Shown: positions 1-11,690 of the stretch, piece after piece | How positions within the stretch are numbered: the first letter of the stretch is position 1 | Layout: each line of letters begins with the position of its first letter | Origin: Diphasiastrum complanatum | Lineage: Eukaryota > Streptophyta > Lycopodiopsida > Lycopodiales > Lycopodiaceae | Assembly: GCA_029204225.1 (NCBI GenBank) | Contig: CM055092.1 | Span: 29,186,359 to 29,250,358 of the forward strand | Reading direction: 5' to 3' | DNA: 64,000 bases | Notes under the pieces: model-generated | The model's input: only the letters and a program-made list of their open reading frames with translations | Database searches by the model: none | Told to the model about the DNA's origin: nothing | Translations under genes and position numbers: made by a program

Positions 1-928
1 GCCAAGATTTGATATCGCCATATAGAGTAGTGGACCACATAGCCAAGACTTTACTATACAATGTATAATATTAGACTCCACAATAATCTCCCATATAAGA
101 ATTGTTTTTTAATGTATTGTTTTCTAGGTCTCGTGAAAACAACCCTTGACCATAGGTTGGATGCCCTTTCAGAGCTTTTGAGGAGTTTTCAAAATTAGTT
201 TTATTCTATAATGCTTCTTGGTTTCCAAGAGGATGCTCCAACCTGGGACCAAAGAAACTATAAATGTCAAGCTAACCAACTAAGCCAACCCTGTTGGGTT
301 AAAATTCTATAATGGAGTCATTCCATTTGTAATTGCATATAGCTTTGGGGTGTGGTGGATACGTGTATATGATGTCTTACGTAATGCTTATAAAGTATTC
401 TAAATTCTAACCTTGATTATATAGCATAAAACATTGTTGAAATTATAATCAAATGAGAGACAAGGTTATTTATTACATATAAAATCATAGAACGTTTATA
501 ATTATGCATTTCCTTAGCAACGAGGGAAGGACCCCTGATTTTTACAACAAAAACTTACATTCTTCTATATCAGTATCCCATTGTTAAAATTTACAATCTA
601 AAACCATACATATTTCTGGTAAGAAAATGGCTTGGCCTCTTGGTGATTTTATGTAAATTGCTAGCTTTGTAAAGAGATAATTAAATAGAAGCTTTCACCC
701 CTATATTTTGCATTTCAATTCTAGATTGTGATAGCTGGTATCAAAGTTGTAGATTTCCAAGATTGTGTGGAGATTTTCCTACTATGAACTCTATGCTATT
801 TGGAGCTCTATTTTAATTTTCAATTGGGATTGAGAGCTAGCACCCTATTTTTGGAGTTCTCTTTGCTAATGAATTTCCATAATCACTAAACTGTTGCCTT
901 AGGGTGAGGGTGAGTCTACTGGGAAAAC
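1..928. other. no gene recognised
   Basis: AT-rich sequence without a supported ORF, repeat terminus or RNA gene. I see nothing specific in it. Confidence 0.5.
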
Positions 929-1078
929 ATGGAGTGTGCACCATTGGAGGCAAAATCTTCAGCACCGACAGCTAATATTGGGGCACGATCTGAGGGCGCT
1001 CAAAATGCACCAATTTTCGTGAGGAAAGGTGAAAACTCGGAGGAGAAAATAGAGTTTTCCTCCCATGGCCACATAGCT

Positions 1079-1860
<782 letters not shown>

Positions 1861-1978
1861 TGACAACTCTTAGCGAGAGCGTCCTCAATGAGTCTAACAA
1901 ATTGGAAGGAGCCGACAACTATGCAGTTTGGAAATTCAAACTGATGAACAGTTTGATGAAAAAGGAGTTATGGAAGAT
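1861..1978 (+). pseudogene. Ty1/copia gag N-terminus remnant
   Basis: From the ATG at 1861 the frame encodes a copia Gag start: Met-Thr-Thr, then the pattern LEGADNYAVWKFKLMNSL, which matches the usual L-x-G-x-N-Y-x-x-W-x-x-x-M block at the start of plant copia Gag (UBN2/DUF4219 type). The frame is cut after about 39 codons by the start of a gypsy LTR at 1979. No protease, integrase or RT follows, so it is a fragment left at an insertion point. Assignment to copia gag rests on this one block. Confidence 0.6.
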
Positions 1979-2464
1979 TGTTACGTCCATATTCAGCTAA
2001 GGATTTGGAATAGTCCTAATATGGTAGACCGGCCCTTCATATTTGAGATTGTTGTTTATGCCTCGATTTAATTCCATGTCAAGGCCAGTTTGTAACTAAT
2101 ACCCTTGAGAGGACCCAGACACTCCTACTGAGACATGTGGAGTAGTGCATGGCTTGTGACGACTGTATGCATGAGGATAGTATGGAATATGTGAACTATG
2201 TTTAGATGGACTGCATGGGAGGTTGCATGGGTGCATGCACAGGCTTCCTACACCTACGTATACGGGAAGGGACACAACTTCCTCCATTTTAAGCTTTTGG
2301 TTCTAGGTTGTCGGTTTCTCTCCCCTCCTCTTGTATTCACTTGCCATGGCTCGGGGGTGAGGTGTTCGGAGACATCTCAATTGGATGGGCGGTTTGGCTC
2401 CCAATAGTTTCTTTATGTGTTGATCATGTCCTCATCTTGGTAGCTTTCCTAGTTGGTCTTTACA
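1979..2464 (+). mobile_element. Ty3/gypsy-type LTR (upstream copy)
   Basis: Begins TGTTACGTCC and ends in ACA one base before a primer-binding site at 2466. Its first 366 bp are repeated at 2642-3007 with scattered substitutions. The pair, the TG...CA ends, the adjacent PBS and the polypurine tract before the second copy mark it as an LTR of about 486 bp. It interrupts the copia gag remnant that ends at 1978. Confidence 0.75.
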
Positions 2465-2465
2465 T

Positions 2466-2476
2466 TGGTATCAGAG
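2466..2476 (+). promoter_or_regulatory. LTR retrotransposon primer-binding site
   Basis: TGGTATCAGAG, complementary to the 3' end of plant initiator tRNA-Met, one base after the LTR end. It would prime minus-strand DNA synthesis of the element at 1979. Confidence 0.75.
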
Positions 2477-2478
2477 AT

Positions 2479-2641
2479 GCAACAATTCTTCAATTGCTTG
2501 CCTCTACCCAAGAGTAATAATTTAGAATCCAAAGATTAGACTAAGAATAATGATTCTTAGGTAAAATTTGAAAGCTTAAGGGATAATTCCATGTCTTCTC
2601 TTTCTCGTTTTGAGGACAAAACTTGTTTAAGGGGGGCAGAA
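2479..2641 (+). mobile_element. gypsy internal remnant with polypurine tract
   Basis: Only about 160 bp lies between the PBS and the second LTR. It ends with a sequence typical of the 3' end of gypsy internal regions: GAGGACAAAACTTGTTTAAG, then a GGGGGG-rich polypurine tract directly before the LTR start at 2642. Nearly all gag-pol is missing, so this is an internal-deletion derivative. Confidence 0.65.
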
Positions 2642-3007
2642 TGTTACGTCCGTATTCAACTAAGGATTTGGAATAGCCATAATATGGTAGACCGGCCCTT
2701 CGTATTTGAGATTGTTGGTTACGCCTCGATTTAATTACATGTCAAGGTCAATTTGTAACTAATAACCTTGAGAGGACCCAAACACTCCTATTGAGACATG
2801 TGGAGCAGTGCATGGCTTGTGACGGTTGTATGCATGAGGATAGCATGGAATATGTGACCTATGTTTAGATGGACTACATGGGAGGTTGCATGGGTGCATG
2901 CACAGGTTTCCTACCCGTATGTATACGGGAAGGGACACGACTTCCTCTATTCTAAGCTTTTGGTTCTAGGTTGTCGGTTTCTCTCCTCTCCTCTTGTATT
3001 CACTTGC
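2642..3007 (+). mobile_element. second gypsy LTR, 3' truncated
   Basis: Matches 1979-2344 with few substitutions, then diverges right after CACTTGC at 3007. About 120 bp of the 3' end present in the first LTR is absent. What follows resembles gypsy gag leader sequence, so the junction looks like a deletion or recombination breakpoint and not a natural LTR end. Confidence 0.7.
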
Positions 3008-3035
3008 AGTTGGTAACAGAAGTGGATGAACTGAG

Positions 3036-3347
3036 TTGGCATTAGCCAATTTCAAGTCCAGTGTGGATGACTCATTCGCTGAATTCAAGAGCTTGATCTT
3101 GAGTTCCACAAAAGGAAGCCTTCCCTCCACTTCTCAGTTGTCCCCTTCTCCACTTCCATCAGTTTCGGGTGAGACTTTACAGTCTCACCCCAGTGTCTTT
3201 AAAGATTTAAAGCCTCCTAATTTTAATGGGAAGAGAAGGATAGAAATGCAGATATTCTACAAACCTTCCTCAGCAAATGGAAGAACATTCATGCTCTTAA
3301 ACAGACCCTTGACCATTTGCAAGCTATTGAGGCCAGTCTTTCCTTAG
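3036..3347 (+). pseudogene. gypsy gag N-terminal remnant
   Basis: The ORF contains a Ser/Pro-rich stretch followed by LKPPNFNGK, which resembles the start of the gypsy retrotrans_gag domain (typically L-K-P-P-x-F-x-G-K). It loses frame soon after and stops at 3347. It follows the truncated LTR at 2642-3007 and is probably the gag of that element or a close relative. It is too short and broken to function. Confidence 0.5.
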
Positions 3348-3656
3348 GGCCTATGGCCTGTAAGTGGTGGTTAAATCTCTAGGAGACTGGGCAGACTCCT
3401 CGGTCATGGAAAGCATCCAGTTTTATCTACAAGATAGAAATCATCAATTTTAGCATGCTAGATTTGGTTCTTCATGTTCTAGTTATATCTTGATGTGTAA
3501 AATTGATGTAAGAAATAGTGGAGCATCCAATTTGGACACTATTCTCTATATCAATTATGAAAGATACTTTAGAACCTTAGAAAGGAGATCTATAATTAGA
3601 ATGGAGATCATTATAAATTTGGATCAAAGTTCTATTGTCAAAACTATGCCAAAACT
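3348..3656 (+). other. retroelement-derived filler
   Basis: No domain is recognised. It ends in a frame that reads into the terminal LVEEGV of copia Pol just before the polypurine tract, so at least the last part is decayed copia pol. Confidence 0.4.
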
Positions 3657-4323
3657 AGTTGAAGAGGGAGTGTGAGAGATTTCAACTAGTTTAGTCTAGT
3701 TTAGTCATATTTTGGTTAATTGTCAATAAGAGGCCAAAACTCATTTGAGACTTAGAGATAAACTTTTTGAAGTTATATTAGTTTAAAATACATTCAATAA
3801 ACACTTTTTGAAAGTGTGGGAAAGCTGGTAGTCGAGTTTGAGAGAGATTCAAATTTGAACTTTGGGTACATTGAATCTAGACACAAAAATAGTAGGGTTT
3901 ACAATTTGGAGGGAAAGCCAAGTGGCCAAATAGGGTTTGGACACTCTATAAAAGGATGTAACTCGTGTAGAGACACATCTTCTCTCTTCTCTCTCTCATT
4001 TCATCATTATACATCGTTCTGTTTGGGTTCTACTACTCATGGTGCACTATCTTGGTGTTATCTTGCAATCTTGTGTGTAGAATGCTCATTTATTGCTATT
4101 TTTTGTTCCACACGTGTGAAATACAATAGGGTACTGTAATTGTACGGAAAATAAACATGTTTTATGTTTTGGTTCATGTTTGATCAATATCTCTCAGAGT
4201 TTGCATCTCATTTTGTATGTAGATGCTGATTTTTCTACATTGGCAGGATTGTTGGTTTGCTCCTTATTGTAACCAAAGATCAGGGACATGGATTGGATCT
4301 TGAATGATCTGAAATCCTTTGCA
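3657..4323 (+). mobile_element. copia LTR (family A), 3' LTR or solo LTR with polypurine tract
   Basis: The polypurine tract GTTGAAGAGGGAG at 3657-3670 is followed by TGTGAGAGATTTCAAC, the LTR start at 3671. The body (TATA-like CTATAAAAGGATGTAAC near 3947, the CCACACGTGTGAAATAC box near 4109, a downstream CT-rich leader) is shared with the LTRs at 16604 and 35467. The end near 4323 is taken from that alignment (about 653 bp). Only a few codons of pol precede it and no partner LTR lies nearby. Confidence 0.75.
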
Positions 4324-4463
4324 GTCCATAAACGAACTGCCATTGTGCCAATTTATGGTCAAAGAGCAGCACCTTGGCCAAATAATCATAGAACTTTTGG
4401 ACATAGGTGTCTAGTTCCTGATTGCCCATCCGACAGCTTACGAAGCAAATATAAAACTATGAA

Positions 4464-5101
4464 TCATCTACTATAACAAAGGCCTTGTATTCTTCCAAGA
4501 ATCCAACCTAAAATTGCTCGTTTTGAAGGCAGTTCCCTCCTCCAGCAGGAGGAAGTCTTATCCTCTAGAAACAAAAAAATGGAAGATATTCGTTTCTCTT
4601 TAGATATATTGTGCAAGCTAAAATAGCTTGTCCAATGGCTTATCCAATACTCAACAACTTTAGGATATTTGAACTTTTTTTCATTGATAAAGACATCCGA
4701 TAAATAGCCCAAGTTGTTAGAATTAATTGATTGCAATTGATTAGATAAATTTTGCATTTGATTATATCTTTGTTTGTTGCTCTGATGAAGTTCTAGAATG
4801 GCTGTATTGAGAGTGTGAAGCAATTGGTTGGAATCGATCAAGTCTCCCATGTCTTATATGGCTGGTCGACTTTTAGGAGAACCAAAAAATTCGTCTCCCA
4901 CTGTGAAACTTCCTCATTTGCCATATTTCTAGGAAAAATGCAAAAAATTCCATTAACTTCATCTTTTAAGTACTCCTGTACAATGTAAATATCAAAAATT
5001 TGATGTATGAAGCGAAAACTAAAGTTCAAGAACAAACTCCATTGTATCATATTATCTGATTCCTTAGGATCGGATCTCGAGAGACAATGAGAGTAATTCA
5101 A
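4464..5101 (-). pseudogene. possible gypsy gag-like remnant
   Basis: Two overlapping minus-strand frames. The left one (4850 to 4464) has a polar N-terminus with Asn/Gln-rich coiled-coil character, then a W-x-x-x-x-x-Y-F block and LEDKTSSCWRRE, which is weakly like the core of a retrotransposon Gag domain. No zinc knuckle or pol follows. The assignment is tentative. It may be an unrelated decayed ORF. Confidence 0.3.
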
Positions 5102-5660
5102 GAAAATAGAGATATCGTTTTAATTTGTGAAAAGCATAGTAGGATCACAGCACTTAGTGCACCAGTATTGTGAACCATTTTCAGGCACAAGATTCACCCA
5201 TTCATCGTTGTTATCACAACAACTACTGCATATTCTTTGTTTTCTTTACTTGTACTAGCATTTTTGAATGCTCTCTAATTTATTTCTCTCTTTCTTTACT
5301 GATACTCACTCCATTGACTAATGTAGAATATCTAATTCAAAGAGCGCCCGACAGTCACGGATGTCTAAATGTTTTGCTCTCTTCATGGTTGTCTAAGACA
5401 CCTACCCATATATTCTACCTACAAAGAACAATCCAAGTAATACTCAAAATTCTATAGTTCGATTGGATCCTTTATAATTTTCATTTTTTTCTTTGTTTGG
5501 TGATTGTCGAGTTCGACCGACAGGTTGTTTTCAAGCTAGATTCACGATTCGTCAACATCTCCCTTCTTCATGCTCAATCCAAGCCTTTCTTCTCGGGCCT
5601 CCACTGTTGGAGCCCAAGCTTGCCTTTCTCCCGTTCTACTGTAGCGGTAGAAATGAGGTG

Positions 5661-7118
<1,458 letters not shown>

Positions 7119-7119
7119 G

Positions 7120-7132
7120 TGGTATCAGAGCT
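7120..7132 (+). promoter_or_regulatory. LTR retrotransposon primer-binding site
   Basis: TGGTATCAGAGCT, complementary to plant initiator tRNA-Met, one base after a CCAACA LTR-like terminus. It marks the start of an internal region whose coding part is no longer recognisable. Confidence 0.7.
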
Positions 7133-8510
7133 CCCAGACAAGATTCCAACATATGCTAGCACATTTGCTCATGCTTTCATTTCAAAAGTTGGTTCAAACA
7201 AAATTCAGACAAAGCTACTTGTGAATATTCCATATAGTAAACATTGCACGAAATTTAAGTGGGAATCTTTCCAAAGCACTTGTTGTCTCTCAACCCTTGA
7301 CAGAGTTGGCTCCGTTGCCATCTACTACTGTCAATGTGACTTCCCTAGTAATGCAACCCTCTTACACAGAACAAAATGCCTGTCGTACTATACCAACAGG
7401 GTTAATATAGACTTTATAGTAAATAATGTCGTTCCCACAGAGGACAACGTTAGAAAGTTATGTTTTTGGTACAATTCATGACAAGTGGTTTCGAGTGTTA
7501 TTTTGGCTGTTGACAGACATTAAAAAGTAACCAGTATTACTTATATTTGGGTGTGTTGTGTTGATAATTTTTAGAACAACAATCTGGCCTCTATCAAATC
7601 GAATGAAACATGTTCTACAGACGAGATGTTATCAGAGTAGTATAACAGTACTACACTCTGGCTAACTAAGGTGTCAACAGAGAATCGAGAAAAGTTCGAT
7701 GTATTCACGAACTGTTCATTTCTAGACAGAAGTCCTCAACAACTAAAGTCCAGATTAATGGTTAAAGAACACGAATGGTTTCAGAGCACATTAGAAACTT
7801 ATGTCAGTGACAATCAGGAAAACAGATCAAAGACTCAATTCTTCAGACAAAGACTGTCATCTCATATGTATACATACAACTTTATTTAATGATCGTGCTA
7901 GACTATACCAAAGAGAGTCGTTATTCGAGTGCCGAAAAGAAATTATTCGCGACAGACGAATAAGATAGTTTTAAGACAGTTCTTTAGAGCATGTTTTATG
8001 GATACACAACAAACGATTGTAATGCACTAGATAGTCTGTCTGATCAAAGAGTAATTCATGTAATGCGTTAGAGATTGTTAGCAGACTCAAGATCACTCAC
8101 ACTCAACAGTGCGGAGAACAGAGATAAGAGAGAATAACTCACAGAACTCTATTCACTTCTTCAATCTCTTACATATGCATAAAATCTTCTCTCTCAATAC
8201 TCGAGACTGAAGTGTGAGATCAATATATGTTCTACAGGACGAACAAACACACCTCTTAAACAATAGGTGCGTCGCTCCCGCGAAAGGGTCTAGTTAACAA
8301 TTAGACTATGTATACGTTCAATTATACCATGAAAGGTATATTTAACTAAGAGATAAAGGTACTCTAGTTTAACGTGTCTTTTCGTATCTAGTCGTTTCGT
8401 GTGGACGACCTAGTTAGGTTATCCAAGGCAATGTCTTTACTATTAAAGGTCTTGCCCTAAACTACAAGATAAGTACTTAGGAGATATATTCCCGAAAAAT
8501 GACTTAGGCC
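7133..8510. other. no gene recognised
   Basis: Short open frames only, without domains. Part may be the untranslated leader of the element primed at 7120. Confidence 0.4.
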
Positions 8511-8677
8511 ACGTGTGAGTGAGAGTTGGAAGTGATTGAATGCATGTAGTAGTGTGTTTTTGTCATATAATCAAAGATAGATCTTGAATCTCAATCTAGT
8601 CTTGATCTTGGTGCATCTACACACCTTAGGAGATCACAAGTACATGTGGTGGACAATCCACACGTGTGAAATCAACA
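8511..8677 (+). mobile_element. 3' part of a copia LTR (family B)
   Basis: Starts at CACGTGTGAGTG and ends ATCAACA immediately before the PBS at 8678. Nearly the same sequence occurs at 23928-24094. It carries two CACGTG boxes. The 5' part of the LTR could not be delimited. Confidence 0.65.
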
Positions 8678-8690
8678 TGGTATCAGAGCC
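8678..8690 (+). promoter_or_regulatory. LTR retrotransposon primer-binding site
   Basis: TGGTATCAGAGCC directly after the LTR end ATCAACA, complementary to initiator tRNA-Met. Only about 100 bp separate it from a late pol fragment, so most of the internal region has been deleted. Confidence 0.8.
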
Positions 8691-8793
8691 TACCTAAGGA
8701 TTTTACCATGCATTTTGATCCATTTAAGTGAAAACTATTCATCAATCTTGAGCTAGAAATTGTCCAGATCCATTTTCCTAGCTATCTTGTCCA

Positions 8794-9627
8794 ATGAGTT
8801 TTATTTGTCAATCCAAATATGCTTCTTCTATCTTAGAAAAGTTTGAAATGAAAGATTGTAAAGGAGTAGAAACTCCTATGGAGCAAAATGTAAAAGTTTC
8901 CAATAGTGATGATGAAGCATCCTTTGAGGACATCACACTATATAGGAGACTTGTAGGCTCCTTGATCTATCTTACTATAACTAGACCTAATCTAAGTTAT
9001 AGTGTAGGCAATCTAAGCCAATCTATGCAAAATCCATTGGTTTGTCATTGGAAAAATGCAAAAAGGGTGTTGAGGTACATCTCGGCCACCAAGAACTTTG
9101 GCATTTTATATGATGGATCTAATCTTGCCTTAAGGGCATATTCAGATGCTGATTTTGCAGGTGATAAGGTGGATAGGAGGTCCACAAGTGCTTTTGTTAC
9201 CTTCCTTAGCAATGGCATAGTGTCTTGGCTTTCCAAAAAGCAAGATACTATTTCTCTATCTTCAACCGAATCGGAATACAAGGCACTAACATCCACAACA
9301 AAGGAAATCCTATGGTTGAAGAGGCTTTTGGTGGAATTGCAAGTCATGGAGGCCGAGGAGCAGCCAACAATATTTTGTGACAACCAATCAAGCCAAGCAT
9401 TAGCAACCAATCCCACATTCCATGCAAAGAGCAAGCACATAGAGATTGCTCACCATTTTGTGAGGGAAAAGGTTCAAGCAAAGGAGATCAAGCTACATCA
9501 TGTGTCTTTTTCAAATTGCCTTGCTAATCTACTCACTAAAGCCTTGCCAAAGGCTTCATTTATCAAGTTAAGATCAGTCTTAGGTGTTGTAGATAGATGT
9601 ACTATAGTTGTGTCATGTAAAAATTGA
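8794..9627 (+). pseudogene. Ty1/copia pol C-terminus (RT tail and RNase H)
   Basis: An open 277-codon frame starting inside RT. It contains, in order, the FICQSKYASSILEKF connection block, the TPMEQNVK and LVGSLIYLTITRPNLSY motifs of late copia RT, then the RNase H segment with SDADFAGD, STSAFVTFL, SSTESEYKAL, FCDNQS and HAKSKHIEIAHHF. These are the normal order and residues of copia RT-RNase H. Gag, protease, integrase and the catalytic YVDD part of RT are missing; the frame begins only about 100 bp after a PBS. It ends just before a polypurine tract (GAGGAGGAG, 9626-9634). It is an internal-deletion derivative that cannot move on its own. Confidence 0.9.
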
Positions 9628-9634
9628 GGAGGAG

Positions 9635-10297
9635 TGTTAGAATCTAGCAATTTTCACATGGTTTTTGATGAATATTAGACATCTATGTGGATCCACATGT
9701 GTGAGGACCTGTCCACACGTGTGAAATGACACTTGTAATATTCAGATCCATTTTGATTAGCTTTCACTTGAGTCTAATATGACATTTCCTAAATTTTAGG
9801 AGTTAGATCCTAGATTGTAGGAATCTAGAAGGTCAACACAAACCACCAATGGATGATGTGGCAAACTTGATAGATCTTATCCAAAGTGGATATAAATAAG
9901 TACAATGAGCTATCCCACACGTGCTGGATGCAGCTTAGAGAGAGATTATGGTGATTTTGTACTTGATCCATGATGGATCCATTTTTGAGCTAATGATGAG
10001 AAATCTTGGTTTGTGGAGCTATCATTGTGTTTTGACTCTCTTAAGCACTTTCTTTGTGGATGAATGCTTTGTAAATGATAAGTAAACTATTTATCTATTA
10101 TCAGGCTGTACAATAGCTGTACTTCACATGTGTGAAGCCGTGGATCATCTTTTTTGATTGTTCTTGCTTGGAATCACAAAGATTGCCAAGTAGAAGCTAG
10201 ATTTGGAAGCTAGTCTTGATATAGATCAAGATCCCAAGATACCAATCACTCTTTGTGATCATTTGTAGATCAATTTCAGTCCTTAAACTCTGAAATT
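9635..10297 (+). mobile_element. copia 3' LTR following the pol fragment
   Basis: Begins TGTTAGAATC right after the polypurine tract. It contains paired CACATGTGTG and CACACGTGTG boxes near 9694 and 9715 and a TATAAATA-like element near 9890. The right end is approximate (TTTGACA near 10297) because a different pol fragment starts at 10305. It does not resemble the LTR piece at 8511, so the two ends may come from different elements. Confidence 0.6.
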
Positions 10298-10304
10298 TGA
10301 CACT

Positions 10305-11690
10305 TTGTACTCTCTACTTCTCAAGTTATTGAAAGTAGAGATGTTGTCTTTAGAAGATCGACATTCATCTTTTGAAGAGGTCGAGATCAAGAAGTCTATC
10401 GATGCATCACCTATTATTGATTTTGAAGACAATTACGATGTGATGGGGTCGAGAATTGAAGAAGACTCTCCTTGGATTTTCTCACCAAGAAGATCCATGA
10501 GAGATAGATCTGAGCCTAAGAGGCTCTCATATGTTGACAAAGGCAAACAAGTGGATCTTGATTCCACTAATTATGTTTTTTATGTCTCTCATGAAGAGCC
10601 AAATAATGTACAAGAGGCACTCAATACCAAGGAGTGGTATGATGCCATGAAGCAAGAGTATGATGCATTGATCACCAACAATATTTGGGAGCTTGTGGAT
10701 CCTCCATCCAACAAGCATGTGATTGGTTGCAAATGGGTATTTCGGATCAAGTACAATCATGATGGCACCATCAACAAGTATAAAGCAAGATTATGTGCCA
10801 AAGGATTTTCTCAAATCCATGGCCTTGATTATGAGGAGACCTTTGCACCCGTTGCAAAGATGGTGACAATAAGAATTCTTATTTCTCTTGCTTGTTTCTT
10901 TAAGTGGAAGGTGTTCCAATTAGATGTATCCAATGCTTTTCTAAATGGTTATCTTGAGGAGGAGATCTATATGGAACAACCTCAAGGATTCATCAAGGAT
11001 GAGTCCAAAGTGTGCTTGCTCTTCAAAAGTCTTTATGGACTCAAGCAAGCACCAAGATCATGCTATTCAAGACTTAATTCTTTCCTTATCTCATTAGGAT
11101 TTACTCTTAGTGACTATGATCCTTCCATGTATCTAAAGTTTGTTGATAGTAATATTGTCGTTCTTCTAATTTATGTTGATGACATTATTCTTTGTGGAAG
11201 TTGTATCAAGCTAGTTGATGAAACTAAGCTAGCACTTAAATGTGAGTTTAAAATGCAAGATCTAGGATAAATACATTACATCCTAGGCCTAGAGATTAAT
11301 TTTTATGAAGATCATGTTTTTATATGCCAATCTAGATATGCTCACTCTATGTTGAAAAAATTCCATATGAAAAATTCTAAGAGCATAGATACTCCAATGG
11401 AGCAAATTGTAAAAGATCCTAATAAAGGTGATGAAAGATCCTTCGAGGACATCACACTTTTTAGAAGTCTTGTAGGCTCCTTGATTTGGCTTACCATTAC
11501 TAGGCCCGATTTAAGTTTTAGTGTGCACAAATTGAGTCAATTTATGCAAGATCCTAAGGTTCATCATTGGAAGATGGCCAAGAGGATTCTAAGATATGTA
11601 TCTTCATCTTGTGATTATGGTCTACTTTATAAAAGTGAAGATCTATCCATTGTTAGCTAGTCGGATTCGGATTTTGCAAGCTTTGTGTCT
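10305..11690 (+). pseudogene. Ty1/copia RT-RNase H fragment, truncated
   Basis: The frame 10305-11270 holds the integrase-RT linker (SPRRSMRDRSEPKRLSY, EALNTKEWYDAMKQEYDAL), then the RT core: CKWVFRIKYNHDGTINKYKAR, APVAKMVTIR, LDVSNAFLNGYLEEEIYMEQPQGF, LYGLKQAPRS and the catalytic LIYVDDIIL. A TAA after KMQDLG (11268-11270) ends it. The same protein continues in another frame at 11349-11660 with TPMEQIVK and LVGSLIWLTITRPDLSF. It stops at the SDSDFA motif near 11690, where a minus-strand copia begins. No LTR is attached on either side. Confidence 0.85.
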
